DNA of 32,595 bases from assembly GCF_003857015.1 (NCBI RefSeq), contig NZ_QGGF01000361.1, positions 1-32,595 of the forward strand, read 5' to 3'. The translations under genes were made by a program, and so were the position numbers. The DNA comes from Micromonospora globispora. Lineage in GTDB: Bacteria > Actinomycetota > Actinomycetes > Mycobacteriales > Micromonosporaceae. This document shows positions 6,988 through 14,242 of this stretch, piece after piece (position 1 is the stretch's first letter; each line of letters begins with the position of its first letter). The notes under the pieces were generated by a model. That model saw nothing but the letters and a program-made list of their open reading frames with translations. It ran no database searches and had not been told where the DNA came from.

Positions 6988-8460
6988 TCACGTGGTGGTC
7001 GACTTCGGGGTGGTCTTGGAGTCGAGCCAGGTGTTGATCAGCTTGGTGAAGTTCCGGCCGGTCTGCTTGTTGACGAACGCGATGAACGAGGCCCGGTCCT
7101 GCTGGGTGTTCCGGTGCTCCTGGGCCCAGGCCCGGGCGAGCGCGAAGAACTTCTTGTCGCCGAGCGCGTTGTGGAGCTCCCGCAGCATGGCCTCCGGGCA
7201 GAGGTAGACGTTGCCTTCGGCGAAGTTCTTCGGGTTCGGCTTGCCGGGCGGGCCGAGCTTCGCCCGCAGCTTCGCGTCGGCCTGACGCAGGTAGCTGTCC
7301 AAGCTGGCGTCGCTCAGGTGCAGGGTCTCCTGGATGTAGAGGTCCTGGGCGTACGTGGCCCAGCCCTCGTTGAGCCAGAGGTCGCGCCACGTGGTCGGCG
7401 TGACGGAGTCGCCGAACCACTGGTGGGCGTACTCGTGCAGCAGGTCGGTGCCCCAGCGGTCGCGTCGGGCCTTGGTGTTGTCGATCTTGCGGCCCATGGT
7501 GATCATCTGCTGGGTCTCCATGCCGGACTCGGAGTCCACCACCACGACGCCGCCGCTCGGGAACGGGTACGGCCCGAACCGCTTTTCCAGCCAGGCGATG
7601 TACTGCGGCGACTTCTTCAGGTACGGCAGCAGCTTGTCGTCGGTGCCCTTGCGGTACCAGTAGGTCAGCGGGATGCCGCGCGGCCCCTTGGCCGTCAGCT
7701 TCTGGTACTTCCCGACGGCGAGTGTGGTCAGGTACGTCGCCACCGGGTCGGCGCTGCGGTAGGTGAACGTGGTCCCGGACTGTGCGGCCGGCGTGCCGTT
7801 GGCGATCGCGGACCAGCCCGGCGGGACGGTCACCTCGATGTCGTAGAGCGCCTCGTCCGAGGGCTGGTCGTTCGCCGGGTACCAGGTGAATGCCCCGAAC
7901 GGCTCCTGCATCGTCCAGAGGCCGCCTTCCTTGGTGATGGTCAGCCCCAGGTCCTCCACGTCGCTGCGGTGCGACGGCATCGGGGTGGCCTTCGGCCGGC
8001 CGTGGTACTTCACCACCAGGGTCACCGGCTTGTCCGCGGTGACCGGAGCGGTGACGGTCAGCTTCTCCTTCGCCACCGTGCCGGTGACGGTCGCGCCGTC
8101 CAGCGTCACCCCGTCGAGCTGGTAGGGCATGAAGTCAAGGGTGAGGGCGGCCGCGTCCCTGGTCGGCCGGATCCGCAGGGTGGCGGTGCCGGTCAACGTC
8201 TTCGTGGTCGGCGCCCACTCGAGCGCCAGGCCGTAGTGCAGGACGTCCAGCGCGGCGGTGCCTCGGGCGGGATAGATCGGGTCGGCAACCGGCGTCGACC
8301 GTCCGGCCTGCCAGACCGTGTAGTCGATCGCGGGCGCGGTCGGGCTCGGGGTGGCCGAGACGGACGAGGAAGGACCGGCGGCCGGGGTGCCCGGGTCGGA
8401 CGTGCACCCGACCACGAGCAGGGGTGGCAGGAGCAGGGTGAGAAGTACGGGGTGACGCAT
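6988..8460 (-). CDS. Lipoprotein M1-family zinc metallopeptidase
   Basis: This 490-residue protein starts with a lipoprotein signal (LLPPLLVVGC, lipidated Cys19) and a Ser/Pro-rich linker, so it should be anchored on the outer face of the membrane. The gluzincin site is HEYAH (residues 342-346) with the third zinc ligand Glu365 in LNEGW. Upstream, SGMETQQ stands where M1 aminopeptidases have the GxMEN exopeptidase motif, so activity may differ from a standard aminopeptidase. An N-terminal beta domain (about 60-250) carries the typical PFGAFTWYPANDQPSDEALY. It is shorter than full M1 enzymes, lacking the large C-terminal helical domain, as in the known two- to three-domain bacterial members. 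Confidence 0.88.
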   Translation of the reverse strand: MRHPVLLTLLLPPLLVVGCTSDPGTPAAGPSSSVSATPSPTAPAIDYTVWQAGRSTPVADPIYPARGTAALDVLHYGLALEWAPTTKTLTGTATLRIRPTRDAAALTLDFMPYQLDGVTLDGATVTGTVAKEKLTVTAPVTADKPVTLVVKYHGRPKATPMPSHRSDVEDLGLTITKEGGLWTMQEPFGAFTWYPANDQPSDEALYDIEVTVPPGWSAIANGTPAAQSGTTFTYRSADPVATYLTTLAVGKYQKLTAKGPRGIPLTYWYRKGTDDKLLPYLKKSPQYIAWLEKRFGPYPFPSGGVVVVDSESGMETQQMITMGRKIDNTKARRDRWGTDLLHEYAHQWFGDSVTPTTWRDLWLNEGWATYAQDLYIQETLHLSDASLDSYLRQADAKLRAKLGPPGKPNPKNFAEGNVYLCPEAMLRELHNALGDKKFFALARAWAQEHRNTQQDRASFIAFVNKQTGRNFTKLINTWLDSKTTPKSTTT

Positions 8461-8507
8461 CAGCGCACCGTACGACAGGGATCGCTTTTCGTGGGGTACA
8501 CCGTTCC

Positions 8508-8525
8508 GGCCCGCGCCCGCGGGCC
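8508..8525. terminator. GC hairpin downstream of the small membrane protein gene
   Basis: GGCCCGCG-CC-CGCGGGCC forms an 8-bp stem between the start of the M1 peptidase gene and the end of the next minus-strand gene. It may terminate that gene. There is no U-tract. Confidence 0.35.
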
Positions 8526-8571
8526 GGCCGGTCGGGCGGCGATGAGACGGTCGTCCGGTTTCGCCGCGCGT

Positions 8572-8808
8572 TCACAAGCCGATGATCCAGCGCACCAGCT
8601 GGATGACCCCCTGGATCACACCGAGGAGCAGCGGCAGCAGCGCCAACGCGGCGAACAGGCGGGCGAAGAACCGGCGCCGCGGTGTCCAGCCGTCACCCAT
8701 CCGGCCCAGCATCGCCATCTGTGACTCGAACAGGTACGGGCTCGGGTGATCGCTGGTCATGTACTCCAGCGGATCATCGTCGCGCTGCGGTTCCCGCCGG
8801 TACGCCAT
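8572..8808 (-). CDS. Small single-span membrane protein, function unknown
   Basis: About 78 residues, with a polar N-terminal half (RREPQRDDDPLEY, SDHPSPYLFESQMAML) and one C-terminal helix LFAALALLPLLLGVIQGVIQ followed by LVRWIIGL. Three arginines before the helix (TPRRRFFAR) suggest the N-terminus is inside. Start is uncertain. ATG at 8808 extends coding-like codon use upstream; ATG at 8760 (62 residues) has a GGAG three bases away. I recognise no family. It is followed by the M1 peptidase gene on the same strand, 111 bp downstream. Confidence 0.55.
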   Translation of the reverse strand: MAYRREPQRDDDPLEYMTSDHPSPYLFESQMAMLGRMGDGWTPRRRFFARLFAALALLPLLLGVIQGVIQLVRWIIGL

Positions 8809-8830
8809 CACCACATCGTGCACCGCCAGG

Positions 8831-9099
8831 TCAACTCGGTGCTGTCGTGACCAGCTCCTGCACGGCTTGAGCGAGCTGCGCATCAAGCGTGATGAACGCG
8901 TCGGCTTGGAGCTGGGTCAGGGCGATGTACTCGGCATGGTCATCTCACCGCGGCGAACTGCCTGGTAGAGCAGCGACAGCACCTGTGAGCGATGAAGCGT
9001 CGGAGCCAGGATCTGGTGCGCATCGGGGATGACGGCCTCGTCGCGGGCCAATCGCAGGGCCACGTCCGGCCCGATCACGTACCTGGTCACCGTGTCCAT
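8831..9099 (-). pseudogene. PIN-domain toxin gene with internal deletion
   Basis: The intact-looking N-terminus (VIGPDVALRLARDEAVIP, then HQILAPTLHRSQVLSLLYQA) has the first strand and helices of a type II VapC-like PIN ribonuclease. It runs into a stop soon after RRGEM. In another frame, the sequence right after it reads EYIALTQLQADAFITLDAQL, the typical C-terminal part of the same family, and then stops at 8831-8833. The middle (my estimate about 50 residues, including central acidic residues) is missing and the frame is broken near 8930. No antitoxin gene is seen beside it. The start has a GGAGG site. This is a dead toxin relic. Confidence 0.7.
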
Positions 9100-9176
9100 T
9101 CCCTCCGCGACCCACCGCCCTGCTCCCCCTGGACGTTCGGTCCTGAGCGGTCATGATCGCCGTCTACCATGCCCCC

Positions 9177-9557
9177 GTGAACCGCACCCTCCCCGCCATC
9201 CTGCTGGCCTGCGCACTGCTCCTCGCCGGCTGTACCGACGAGAAGCCGGCGGCAAGCCGGCCCAGCCCGGACCAGTACAGCCGCAGCGGCTGTCGCGGAG
9301 TGGCATACGAGGTGGAGAGGAACAGCCACTTCTGGGCTGGGAGCGCCACCGCCGGGACCCGGGCCAGCGGTTCGTCGGACCCCGATGTCAGGGCCGCCGG
9401 CCTGGAGCTGGCAAAGGTCGCCAAGGAGGCCGGCGAGCTGGACGTGAGCAGCCACGGCAAGGCGGACATGACACAGGCCGAGGCCCGGATCGCCGAGGCT
9501 CAGCAGAAGCTGATGACGGCCTGCCGTGGACTGCTGGGCGAACCGCCCTGGTCCTGA
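9177..9557 (+). CDS. Small lipoprotein, function unknown
   Basis: The product is 126 residues with a lipoprotein signal TLPAILLACALLLAGC (lipidated Cys about residue 17). Its mature part carries SGCRGVAYEVERNSHFW and helical repeats rich in Ala, Glu and Lys (LELAKVAKEAGEL, EARIAEAQQKLMTACRGLLG). The GTG start is chosen because TACCAT lies exactly 6 nt upstream, a leaderless promoter geometry. An earlier in-frame ATG at 9153 would precede that box. Two further cysteines could pair. I do not recognise the family; it may be a cell-surface helical protein. Confidence 0.65.
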   Translation: MNRTLPAILLACALLLAGCTDEKPAASRPSPDQYSRSGCRGVAYEVERNSHFWAGSATAGTRASGSSDPDVRAAGLELAKVAKEAGELDVSSHGKADMTQAEARIAEAQQKLMTACRGLLGEPPWS

Positions 9558-9619
9558 CCGCCCGTCGGGCCCGCTCAACTCCGTCCTGTACGAGGCAGCG
9601 TGAGGGGGCCCCTTTCGGC

Positions 9620-10990
9620 TCAGGCGAAGTCGAACACGAGCGGGAAGGCGAGGACCACTGCCCAGGCCCAGATCGCATACACGATCACGTAACGGGTCTG
9701 CCAATGCTCCAGACGGGCGAAGGGCATGCGGCCACGCAGGAAGCCGAGGAACAGCCAGGCCGACCACGTCAGGTTGGCGAGCAGGATGACGTTCTCGCCC
9801 AATGCCGCGGTCTTGTTGGGGCTGAAGCCCCACTCGGTGATCCGGCCGGTGATCGCCACCAGCACCATGACGTCGATGATCAGAGCGCTGACGACCAGCG
9901 CGAGCTGCAAGCGGTCGAAAAGGCCGGGCCGGGCCGCCAGGTCGCGGGCGGAGATGGCGTACAACAGCAGGCCCAGCACGATGACGAGCAGCAGGTCGAA
10001 GAGGATCAGTACGTCGCGCTCGACGTCGATGCCGTTGTTGGTCCAGATGACGGCGGCCAGAAAGGCCAGCAGCGTGGCGGCGAACAGCGGTGTGAAGACA
10101 CGGGTCAGCACCGGCGCCATGTTCTCGATGACGCTCTGCTTGGCCTCCACCAGCCATGCCGACACGATGACCGCGGCCACGGCGCCGCACGGCAGCAGCC
10201 ACGATTGGATGAATCCTTCGGCGTCGAGGCCGATGGCCCCGAAGGTATTCGCCGTGAAGGCCATGAGCACGCCGCCGCCCAGTCCGAGGAGGGCGAAGTA
10301 GATCAGCCACTCCCCGGTGAACCGGATGAAGTCCATCCGCCGCCGGTCTGAACGCCAGTCACCGCCCACGTAGGCGACGCCGACCACCAGCCACAACGCG
10401 AGCGGCAGGTGGATCGCCGTGAGCACGATGCTCTGCGAGTCATCGGCCAGCGGATACGCGTTCGCGGCGAGCGCGCCGAGAACGAACAGCGACGCCAGCA
10501 CCCCGATCACGCGCACACCGACCCGGCGCTGCCAGGCGAAGTACGCGGCCAGTGCCGGAAGCGCGAAGAGGCTGGCGTTGCGCGCGTAGAAGCCGGCGTC
10601 GTCCCCTGACAGGTCGAGCCCGAACAAGCCCGGCACCTTGATCGCGAGCGCCGCGACGGCCGCGCACAGCACCATGACCAACAGCTCCCGACGAGATCGG
10701 GCGGCGGTGGGCGCGTCCGGCTCCCCAGGCAGCACAAGCTGCTTCCACAGCCGCTCGGAATGCTCGCGAGCGAACTCCCGCGACAGCTCGTCGAGGCTGC
10801 CCATGCGTTTGACAGCGATGAGGAACGCCTCGTCGTTGCGCAGGCCGCTCTCGCTCAGCTCGGTGATCCGGCTGCGGAGGTGGTCTTCCAGCTCCTCGGC
10901 ATCGGTGTGCTGCAGCTCCCGCCGGCGCTGCATGTAGGCCCGCCACTCGGCGATCTGGCCCTCAAGATCGTTGTCGCGGTCGACGGTCAT
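9620..10990 (-). CDS. Multi-span membrane protein with permease prefix domain
   Basis: This 456-residue protein has an N-terminal cytoplasmic domain (about 8-80: IAEWRAYMQRRRELQHTDAE, EELEDHLRSRITELSESGL, DEAFLIAVKRMGSLDELSREF). This pattern is known as permease prefix domain 1. About ten to eleven membrane helices follow and make up the rest. No transporter signature was found in them. The ATG at 10990 overlaps the stop of the upstream padR gene (ATGA), so the two are co-translated. PadR plus prefix-domain membrane protein is a recurring pair, probably a membrane-stress or permease-type output controlled by the PadR protein. Its substrate is unknown. Confidence 0.75.
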   Translation of the reverse strand: MTVDRDNDLEGQIAEWRAYMQRRRELQHTDAEELEDHLRSRITELSESGLRNDEAFLIAVKRMGSLDELSREFAREHSERLWKQLVLPGEPDAPTAARSRRELLVMVLCAAVAALAIKVPGLFGLDLSGDDAGFYARNASLFALPALAAYFAWQRRVGVRVIGVLASLFVLGALAANAYPLADDSQSIVLTAIHLPLALWLVVGVAYVGGDWRSDRRRMDFIRFTGEWLIYFALLGLGGGVLMAFTANTFGAIGLDAEGFIQSWLLPCGAVAAVIVSAWLVEAKQSVIENMAPVLTRVFTPLFAATLLAFLAAVIWTNNGIDVERDVLILFDLLLVIVLGLLLYAISARDLAARPGLFDRLQLALVVSALIIDVMVLVAITGRITEWGFSPNKTAALGENVILLANLTWSAWLFLGFLRGRMPFARLEHWQTRYVIVYAIWAWAVVLAFPLVFDFA

Positions 10991-11361
10991 CGTCCCGCCT
11001 CCCATGCCGGTGCCATGATTGGCTTGATGGAGTTTGTCGTGCTCCAGATGCCCCGCAGGGCGTCGACGACCGTGGCCCACTGGCGGCGCTGCTCGGCGAG
11101 CTCCGCCCGACCCTGGTCGGTGATGCGGTAGTACTTGCGGCGGCGCCCCCCGGGCGGCGTCTCCCAGGCCGACTCGACGTGACCGAGCCGCTCCAAGCGG
11201 TGCAGCAGTGGGTAGAGCAGGCCGTCGGTCCACTCCAGCTGCCCGCCCGACAGTTCGTTGACCTGCTTGAGGATGGCGTAGCCGTAGCTCTCCCCCTCGG
11301 CGAGGATCCCCAGCACGAGCGGCGTCGCCGAGGCCGCGACCAGGTCCTTGGTGATGTGCAT
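10987..11361 (-). CDS. PadR family transcriptional regulator
   Basis: This 124-residue regulator has the typical PadR winged helix: LVLGILAEGESYGYAILKQV, then LSGGQLEWTDGLLYPLLHRL and the wing with GGRRRKYYRITDQGR. A short C-terminal helix (WATVVDALRGIW) serves for dimerisation. The start at ATG 11361 has a GGTGG ribosome site; upstream in-frame codons would run across the operator. It overlaps the membrane-protein gene by 4 bp. A palindrome covers its -10 box, so autorepression is likely. PadR proteins usually lose DNA binding on contact with a small ligand, which cannot be identified here. Confidence 0.88.
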   Translation of the reverse strand: MHITKDLVAASATPLVLGILAEGESYGYAILKQVNELSGGQLEWTDGLLYPLLHRLERLGHVESAWETPPGGRRRKYYRITDQGRAELAEQRRQWATVVDALRGIWSTTNSIKPIMAPAWEAGR

Positions 11362-11375
11362 CCGACCACCTAACC

Positions 11376-11420
11376 CTAGAACTGCCATGCATAGTAGTTC
11401 TAGGTGTCACGGTCGCACAA
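11376..11420 (-). promoter_or_regulatory. padR promoter with palindromic operator
   Basis: The promoter on the minus strand is TTGTGC (11415-11420), an 18-nt spacer, then TACTAT (11391-11396). A perfect 8-bp inverted repeat CTAGAACT / AGTTCTAG (11376-11383 and 11396-11403, 12 nt apart) brackets the -10 box. This is a good site for PadR autorepression. Confidence 0.65.
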
Positions 11421-11453
11421 TCCCACTCCTGAGCCAGCCGGACTCGAGAAGTT

Positions 11454-11630
11454 GTGTCGGTGCCCGCTGAGAGGCTGCGGCTCACGGCTACTTGGAAACA
11501 GTTCGAGAGCGAGGCGCCCGAGCTCGCAGCACTGATCGGGACTCGGTTCGAGGCGGCTGAGACCCACGTCCCCGCAACGCTTCGTCAGGATTCCCCGAGA
11601 TCTGCCGACAAGACGCACTCCTCATCGTGA
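11454..11630 (+). pseudogene. Remnant of a pyridoxamine 5'-phosphate oxidase-like protein
   Basis: A plus-strand frame reads LTATWKQFESEAPELAALIG, RFEAAETHVPATLRQ and then stops. This looks like the N-terminal 45 residues of a PPOX/flavin-reductase-type split-barrel protein, which normally continues with a GxPRxS strand. The rest is gone and the sequence runs into a different fragment. No start signal is certain; a GTG at 11454 is in frame. It lies at the edge between ordinary chromosome and the mobile-element zone. Confidence 0.45.
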
Positions 11631-11835
11631 CCGAGGACCGGATCGATCGTCGAGGAGCGACCATCGTAGCGAAGTCCTCTGGACAGCAGTCGTGCGCGTC
11701 GTAGAAACCGACAGCGGCTGGTTGCTCTACTACGGCTCCCGCCACGCAATCTCGGTGCCCAAGGACGCCTTGAACGAAGACCAGGAGGCGCAGTTCCGTG
11801 CTCTCCTCGGCACACGTAGTCCCGTAGCTGCCTGA
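11605..11835 (+). pseudogene. Remnant of a YcxB-like protein C-terminus
   Basis: Frame pieces read LLIVTEDRIDRRGATI and, in another frame from 11680, WTAVVRVVETDSGWLLYYGS, then HAISVPKDALNEDQEAQFRA and a stop at 11833-11835. This corresponds to the C-terminal half of YcxB-like proteins, which are PH-like domain membrane proteins. The membrane part is missing and at least one frameshift is present. Together with the preceding PPOX fragment it marks repeated deletion at this point. Confidence 0.45.
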
Positions 11836-11845
11836 GCTGGTGGCG

Positions 11846-12051
11846 GAACAACCTTGGCCCCCTCCGGGGAGCCTGGTAGCCCTTGCGGTGCCCGACGAGG
11901 AGATCAGCGGCGGCATCTCTGAGGAGCGCCCGGGTTCGGGGCGGAGCCCCGAGGTCCTCTAAGTTCTGGTCGTCCCTGAGCGTGCCCGACCGGAGGTCGC
12001 CAGCAGGCCGGGGGCGGGCGGGCGCGGGCCGCTTTGCGCGCCGCCTTGATC
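11846..12051. repeat. Repeat A, copy 1
   Basis: About 200 bp matches copy 2 (14317-14536) almost from end to end. It includes the hairpin TCGGGGC-GGA-GCCCCGA (11936-11952), 'ggtcgccagcaggccgg' and a final 'gccgccttgatc'. The copy ends exactly where an integrase 3' fragment begins, with 'atcgcgatca' at the joint as microhomology. Confidence 0.8.
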
Positions 12052-12141
12052 GCGATCATGAAAGACGTGTACGAGCATCTGATGGAAGGCGATCGCCGCT
12101 CGGCTGCGGAGGCCATGTCCCACGCCATGTTCGGCCAATGA
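12049..12141 (+). pseudogene. Tyrosine integrase, C-terminal fragment
   Basis: Thirty codons read MKDVYEHLMEGDRRSAAEAM and SHAMFGQ, then stop. This is nearly the same as the tail of the integrase that ends at 18645 (KDVYGHLMEGDRRLAAEAMS). It includes the catalytic tyrosine of the recombinase but nothing upstream. It is followed by paired arm-type repeats, a terminator hairpin and a tRNA-Arg 3' half, as in the longer copy. It is the end of an older element that lost everything else. Confidence 0.85.
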
Positions 12142-12150
12142 GGCGGCCGG

Positions 12151-12171
12151 TCGCTCCCAGCTTGGCTCCCA
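12151..12171 (+). repeat. Paired integrase arm-type repeats (int side), copy 1
   Basis: TCGCTCCCA, gct, TGGCTCCCA: two 9-bp repeats with a 3-bp gap (12-bp period), 10 bp after the integrase stop. The same pair lies at 18654-18674. Confidence 0.6.
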
Positions 12172-12204
12172 CGGCCGAGAACCGGCTCGGGATGGATACG
12201 AGGA

Positions 12205-12240
12205 AGCCCCCGACCCCGCCATTCCGGCTGGTCGGGGGCT
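12205..12240. terminator. Hairpin beside the tRNA-Arg fragment, copy 1
   Basis: AGCCCCCGACC and GGTCGGGGGCT form an 11-bp perfect stem with a 14-nt loop. It lies downstream of the tRNA 3' end when read on the minus strand, and also downstream of the integrase fragment. A near-identical hairpin sits at 18709-18748. Confidence 0.75.
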
Positions 12241-12254
12241 CCTCCCTGCGATGC

Positions 12255-12298
12255 GCGCCCGAAGGGACTCGAACCCCTAACCTTCTGATCCGTAGGAG
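12255..12298 (-). other. att scar 1: 3' half of tRNA-Arg(ACG)
   Basis: On the minus strand 44 bp read from the anticodon loop (CTACGGA, anticodon ACG) through half of the anticodon stem. They continue through variable loop, T-arm (GGGGTTCGAGTCCC) and 3' acceptor strand. The 5' half of the tRNA is absent. It matches 18761-18804 except for one base. Such 3'-half duplications are the core sites left by elements integrating into a tRNA gene; it is not a functional tRNA. Confidence 0.85.
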
Positions 12299-12394
12299 AG
12301 TCGGGCACCGACTCGCACCCTGCTCATCTCGCCGCCAGGTCGTGACCGGCGTTCAGACGGTGGCGGTCGTTGGCCTCGCGCTGGGGTCAGGACT

Positions 12395-12415
12395 TGGCTG
12401 TACGAATGGCTGTAC
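12395..12415 (+). repeat. Arm-type direct repeat R, copy 1
   Basis: TGGCTGTAC, gaa, TGGCTGTAC: two identical 9-bp repeats with 12-bp period, about 97 bp right of att scar 1. Further copies lie at 13629, 20500 and 22008. The geometry equals that of the TGGCTCCCA pairs on the integrase side. Confidence 0.7.
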
Positions 12416-12441
12416 CGGTCGCACGGCGAGCATCTGTCTGT

Positions 12442-12735
12442 CTAGTCGGCTTGATCGTCGCGCGGGATGGACACGAAGCCGTCGTTCCACTGGTCCTGGT
12501 CGACGGTGTAGCCGTCGATGTAGAAGCAGTCGGGCTCGTCGCGGAAGCCAGGCAGCTTCCTGGCTCGTTGTATCCGGTCCTCCGCTCGGGCCTCAGACGA
12601 GTACGCCCCCAGAATCTTGAGATCGTCACCGTCTTCCTCGTCCCAGACCAACTCGCCGGCTTCGTCTCGATGCGTTGTCGGTCGCCCGTCGAGCCACCGA
12701 GCGTGGCGGACGTGCCAGAGCAAGAAGACCTCCAT
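12442..12735 (-). CDS. DUF7336-like small protein
   Basis: This 97-residue protein starts VFLLWHVRHARWLDG and has LKILGAYSSEARAEDRIQRA followed by LPGFRDEPDCFYIDGYTVDQ and WNDGFV. The order (VYLLWH, LLGVYSS-E-A, LPGF-D-P-GF, WTEGF) matches a small family I know as DUF7336, of unknown function and often found as an orphan next to mobile or toxin-immunity loci. TAGCGT lies 8 nt upstream of the ATG, so a nearly leaderless transcript is possible. It is a single cargo gene between att scar 1 and a tRNA-Thr fragment. Confidence 0.6.
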   Translation of the reverse strand: MEVFLLWHVRHARWLDGRPTTHRDEAGELVWDEEDGDDLKILGAYSSEARAEDRIQRARKLPGFRDEPDCFYIDGYTVDQDQWNDGFVSIPRDDQAD

Positions 12736-12803
12736 GCAGCCGGACGCTACCCGTTGCCGCTCTACTGCCACCGGGGGGCGTGTTCATCCCCGGAAACGGC
12801 GAA

Positions 12804-12844
12804 GCCACCTGACGGAATCGGACCGTCGACCTACGCATTACGAG
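12804..12844 (-). other. att scar: 3' half of tRNA-Thr(CGT)
   Basis: The minus strand reads CTCGTAA (anticodon loop, CGT), TGCGT, variable loop AGGTC, T-arm GACGG-TCCGATT-CCGTC and acceptor AGGTGGC. No 5' half is present; the sequence before the loop is TTTGAT. This marks a second family of integrated elements, using a different tRNA from the Arg family. The T-loop base change (TCC for TTC) shows it is decaying. Confidence 0.65.
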
Positions 12845-12885
12845 ATCAAATTGCCCGTCCCGCCGACCCGGACACATGGCGTCCG

Positions 12886-12957
12886 AGCAGCGGAAACGCC
12901 TCTCGACATCTCACACCACTCCCCCGTCCGTCGACCTCTTGCGGACCAAATGCGGAC
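12886..12957 (+). repeat. Repeat X, copy 1, with paired TGCGGAC arm sites
   Basis: The stretch 'agcagcggaaacg', 'ctctcgacatctcacacc', 'ccgtccgtcgacctc' ends in TTGCGGAC-caa-ATGCGGAC (11-bp period). It recurs at 20306-20380 and 24471-24544. In the first two copies it lies 41-42 bp right of a tRNA-type core ending in 'gagatcaa', so it is the element-side flank of the second att family. Confidence 0.75.
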
Positions 12958-13016
12958 CGCCACGGCTGAGAGGGTCAAGCGCGAATCACCCGGCCTACAG
13001 TCCACCTCCGATCCGG

Positions 13017-13499
13017 CTACTTCTCCTCGGTCACCCGGAACGGCACGGAGCCGATGGGAAGCAGCGTCACTTCCAGGTCATTGAAGATCAAGGTGAGGTT
13101 GTGTCCGTTCATCTCAATGCGAACCTCGTGGAAGTCGATCCCGACCCGCTCGGCCCACTCCTGGGCGCGCCGCGAGTCGGCAATCCGCTGCGCTCCGGGG
13201 TAGAGGGCCTGCCATCTCACCGCCCACACGTAGCCATCAAGATCCGGCCCGCTCTCCGGGTCCGTCAGGCCCTCGTCCAAGGATTCGCGCCGGGTAGCCG
13301 GGCTCAAGGCCGTGGTCGCCTCGGCGACGACGCAGCACTTGAAGAGGTAACGGAGGTGCGCCGGCTGGATGCCCGTCTTCGGATCGGCGGTCACGTAGAC
13401 GACGACCTCGTAGTCGCGCATGTAGTCGGTGTAGGCGTGGTACACCACCGCTTGGTCGAAGACTTCGTCCAAGGCCCGGTCCAACCGGCTGATCTCCAC
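13017..13499 (-). CDS. YxiG-like protein
   Basis: This 160-residue soluble protein has the family pattern LDRALDEVFDQAVVYHAYTD, YMRDYEVVVYVTADP, HLRYLFKCCV, SLDEGLTD, DGYVWAVRWQALYPG, then GIDFHEVRIEMNGHNLTLIF. In Bacillus the namesake gene belongs to the wapA region and is often regarded as immunity-associated; the function of the actinobacterial members is unknown. The GTG start has TAGAAC 7 nt upstream. It sits alone between repeat X and direct repeat R, so it is likely cargo of a former element. Confidence 0.65.
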   Translation of the reverse strand: MEISRLDRALDEVFDQAVVYHAYTDYMRDYEVVVYVTADPKTGIQPAHLRYLFKCCVVAEATTALSPATRRESLDEGLTDPESGPDLDGYVWAVRWQALYPGAQRIADSRRAQEWAERVGIDFHEVRIEMNGHNLTLIFNDLEVTLLPIGSVPFRVTEEK

Positions 13500-13628
13500 G
13501 CCGCCCGTTCTACCAGCATCGCACGGGCCTTGGGATTAGAAGAAGATCGAAGCGGCCTGGTAGGCGAGCATCGGTCCTGCTCGCGCCGTCGGTCGGTGTC
13601 GGCCAGCGTCGGTGTCGGCCGGCAGCCT

Positions 13629-13649
13629 TGGCTGTACGGATGGCTGTAC
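13629..13649 (+). repeat. Arm-type direct repeat R, copy 2
   Basis: TGGCTGTAC, gga, TGGCTGTAC, with 12-bp period. It is preceded by 'gtcggccagcgt', which also precedes copies 3 (as 'gtcggccagtgt') and 4. Confidence 0.7.
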
Positions 13650-13660
13650 GGCAACGTGTG

Positions 13661-14149
13661 TCAGGACTCGTCGGCGTTGGTGTCCGAGACATGCCCCGCT
13701 TGCGGAACTCCCCCCTCGACCAGAGCACGAACGTGTTGTCCAACGCCCCGATACCGGGCCACCGCCCGTGACAGACCGTCGTCCTGCACCGCCTGGTCCA
13801 CCTCATAATCCACGGCGGGCATCCCGGTCTCGGCCTCCACGATCCGGGCAAGGGCGTACGCCGTCGCGATGGCGCCATGCGCGCTGGCTGCAGTCGCTGT
13901 GTACCAGTAGGGGAGTTCGATGGAAGCGGAATTGCCCTCGTACCACAGTTGCATCGCCGGGTCTTTCAGCCACAGCTCAAGGTGCGTCGGATACCGATCT
14001 TCCTCAGCAGCGCCGATCTCCTGCCGAGCCCGCGAGACGATCCGTCGCCAGGCAGCTTCCTGCTTGTCCGTGAGTTGAAGTGGTGGCAGCTCGTCGCCCA
14101 GGCGATCATCGTCCTGACCTGGCACGAGAAAGCCGATCTCGTAACCCAT
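13661..14149 (-). CDS. Hypothetical cargo protein, leaderless
   Basis: This 162-residue soluble protein begins MGYEIGFLVPGQDDDRL, followed by LQLTDKQEAAWRRIVSRA, HLELWLKDPAMQLWYEG and a helical segment AHGAIATAYALARIVEAETG. I do not recognise the family; the layout (small, acidic, helix/strand alternation) resembles orphan immunity or stress proteins. The start is fixed by TACTGT at 14156-14161, exactly 6 nt before the ATG, the leaderless geometry. The reading frame extends 49 codons upstream but crosses that promoter. It lies between repeat R copy 2 and repeats B and A. Confidence 0.6.
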   Translation of the reverse strand: MGYEIGFLVPGQDDDRLGDELPPLQLTDKQEAAWRRIVSRARQEIGAAEEDRYPTHLELWLKDPAMQLWYEGNSASIELPYWYTATAASAHGAIATAYALARIVEAETGMPAVDYEVDQAVQDDGLSRAVARYRGVGQHVRALVEGGVPQAGHVSDTNADES

Positions 14150-14242
14150 CCTGGGACAGTAAGTTGCGACGCCCAAGCCTAAGCATGTGGGTAGGAAGTT
14201 TCGACGCTGCTGGCGTAGCCAGGAAACGCTCCGCCCCGGAAA

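Noticed and set aside
9620..11485. Single 621-residue minus-strand frame covering the padR region and the membrane protein
   Set aside because: The first 165 residues are out-of-frame padR; the membrane protein starts at 10990 with an ATGA overlap.
12255..12298. Functional tRNA-Arg gene
   Set aside because: Only the 3' half is present; D-arm and acceptor 5' strand are absent. The same holds for 18761-18804.
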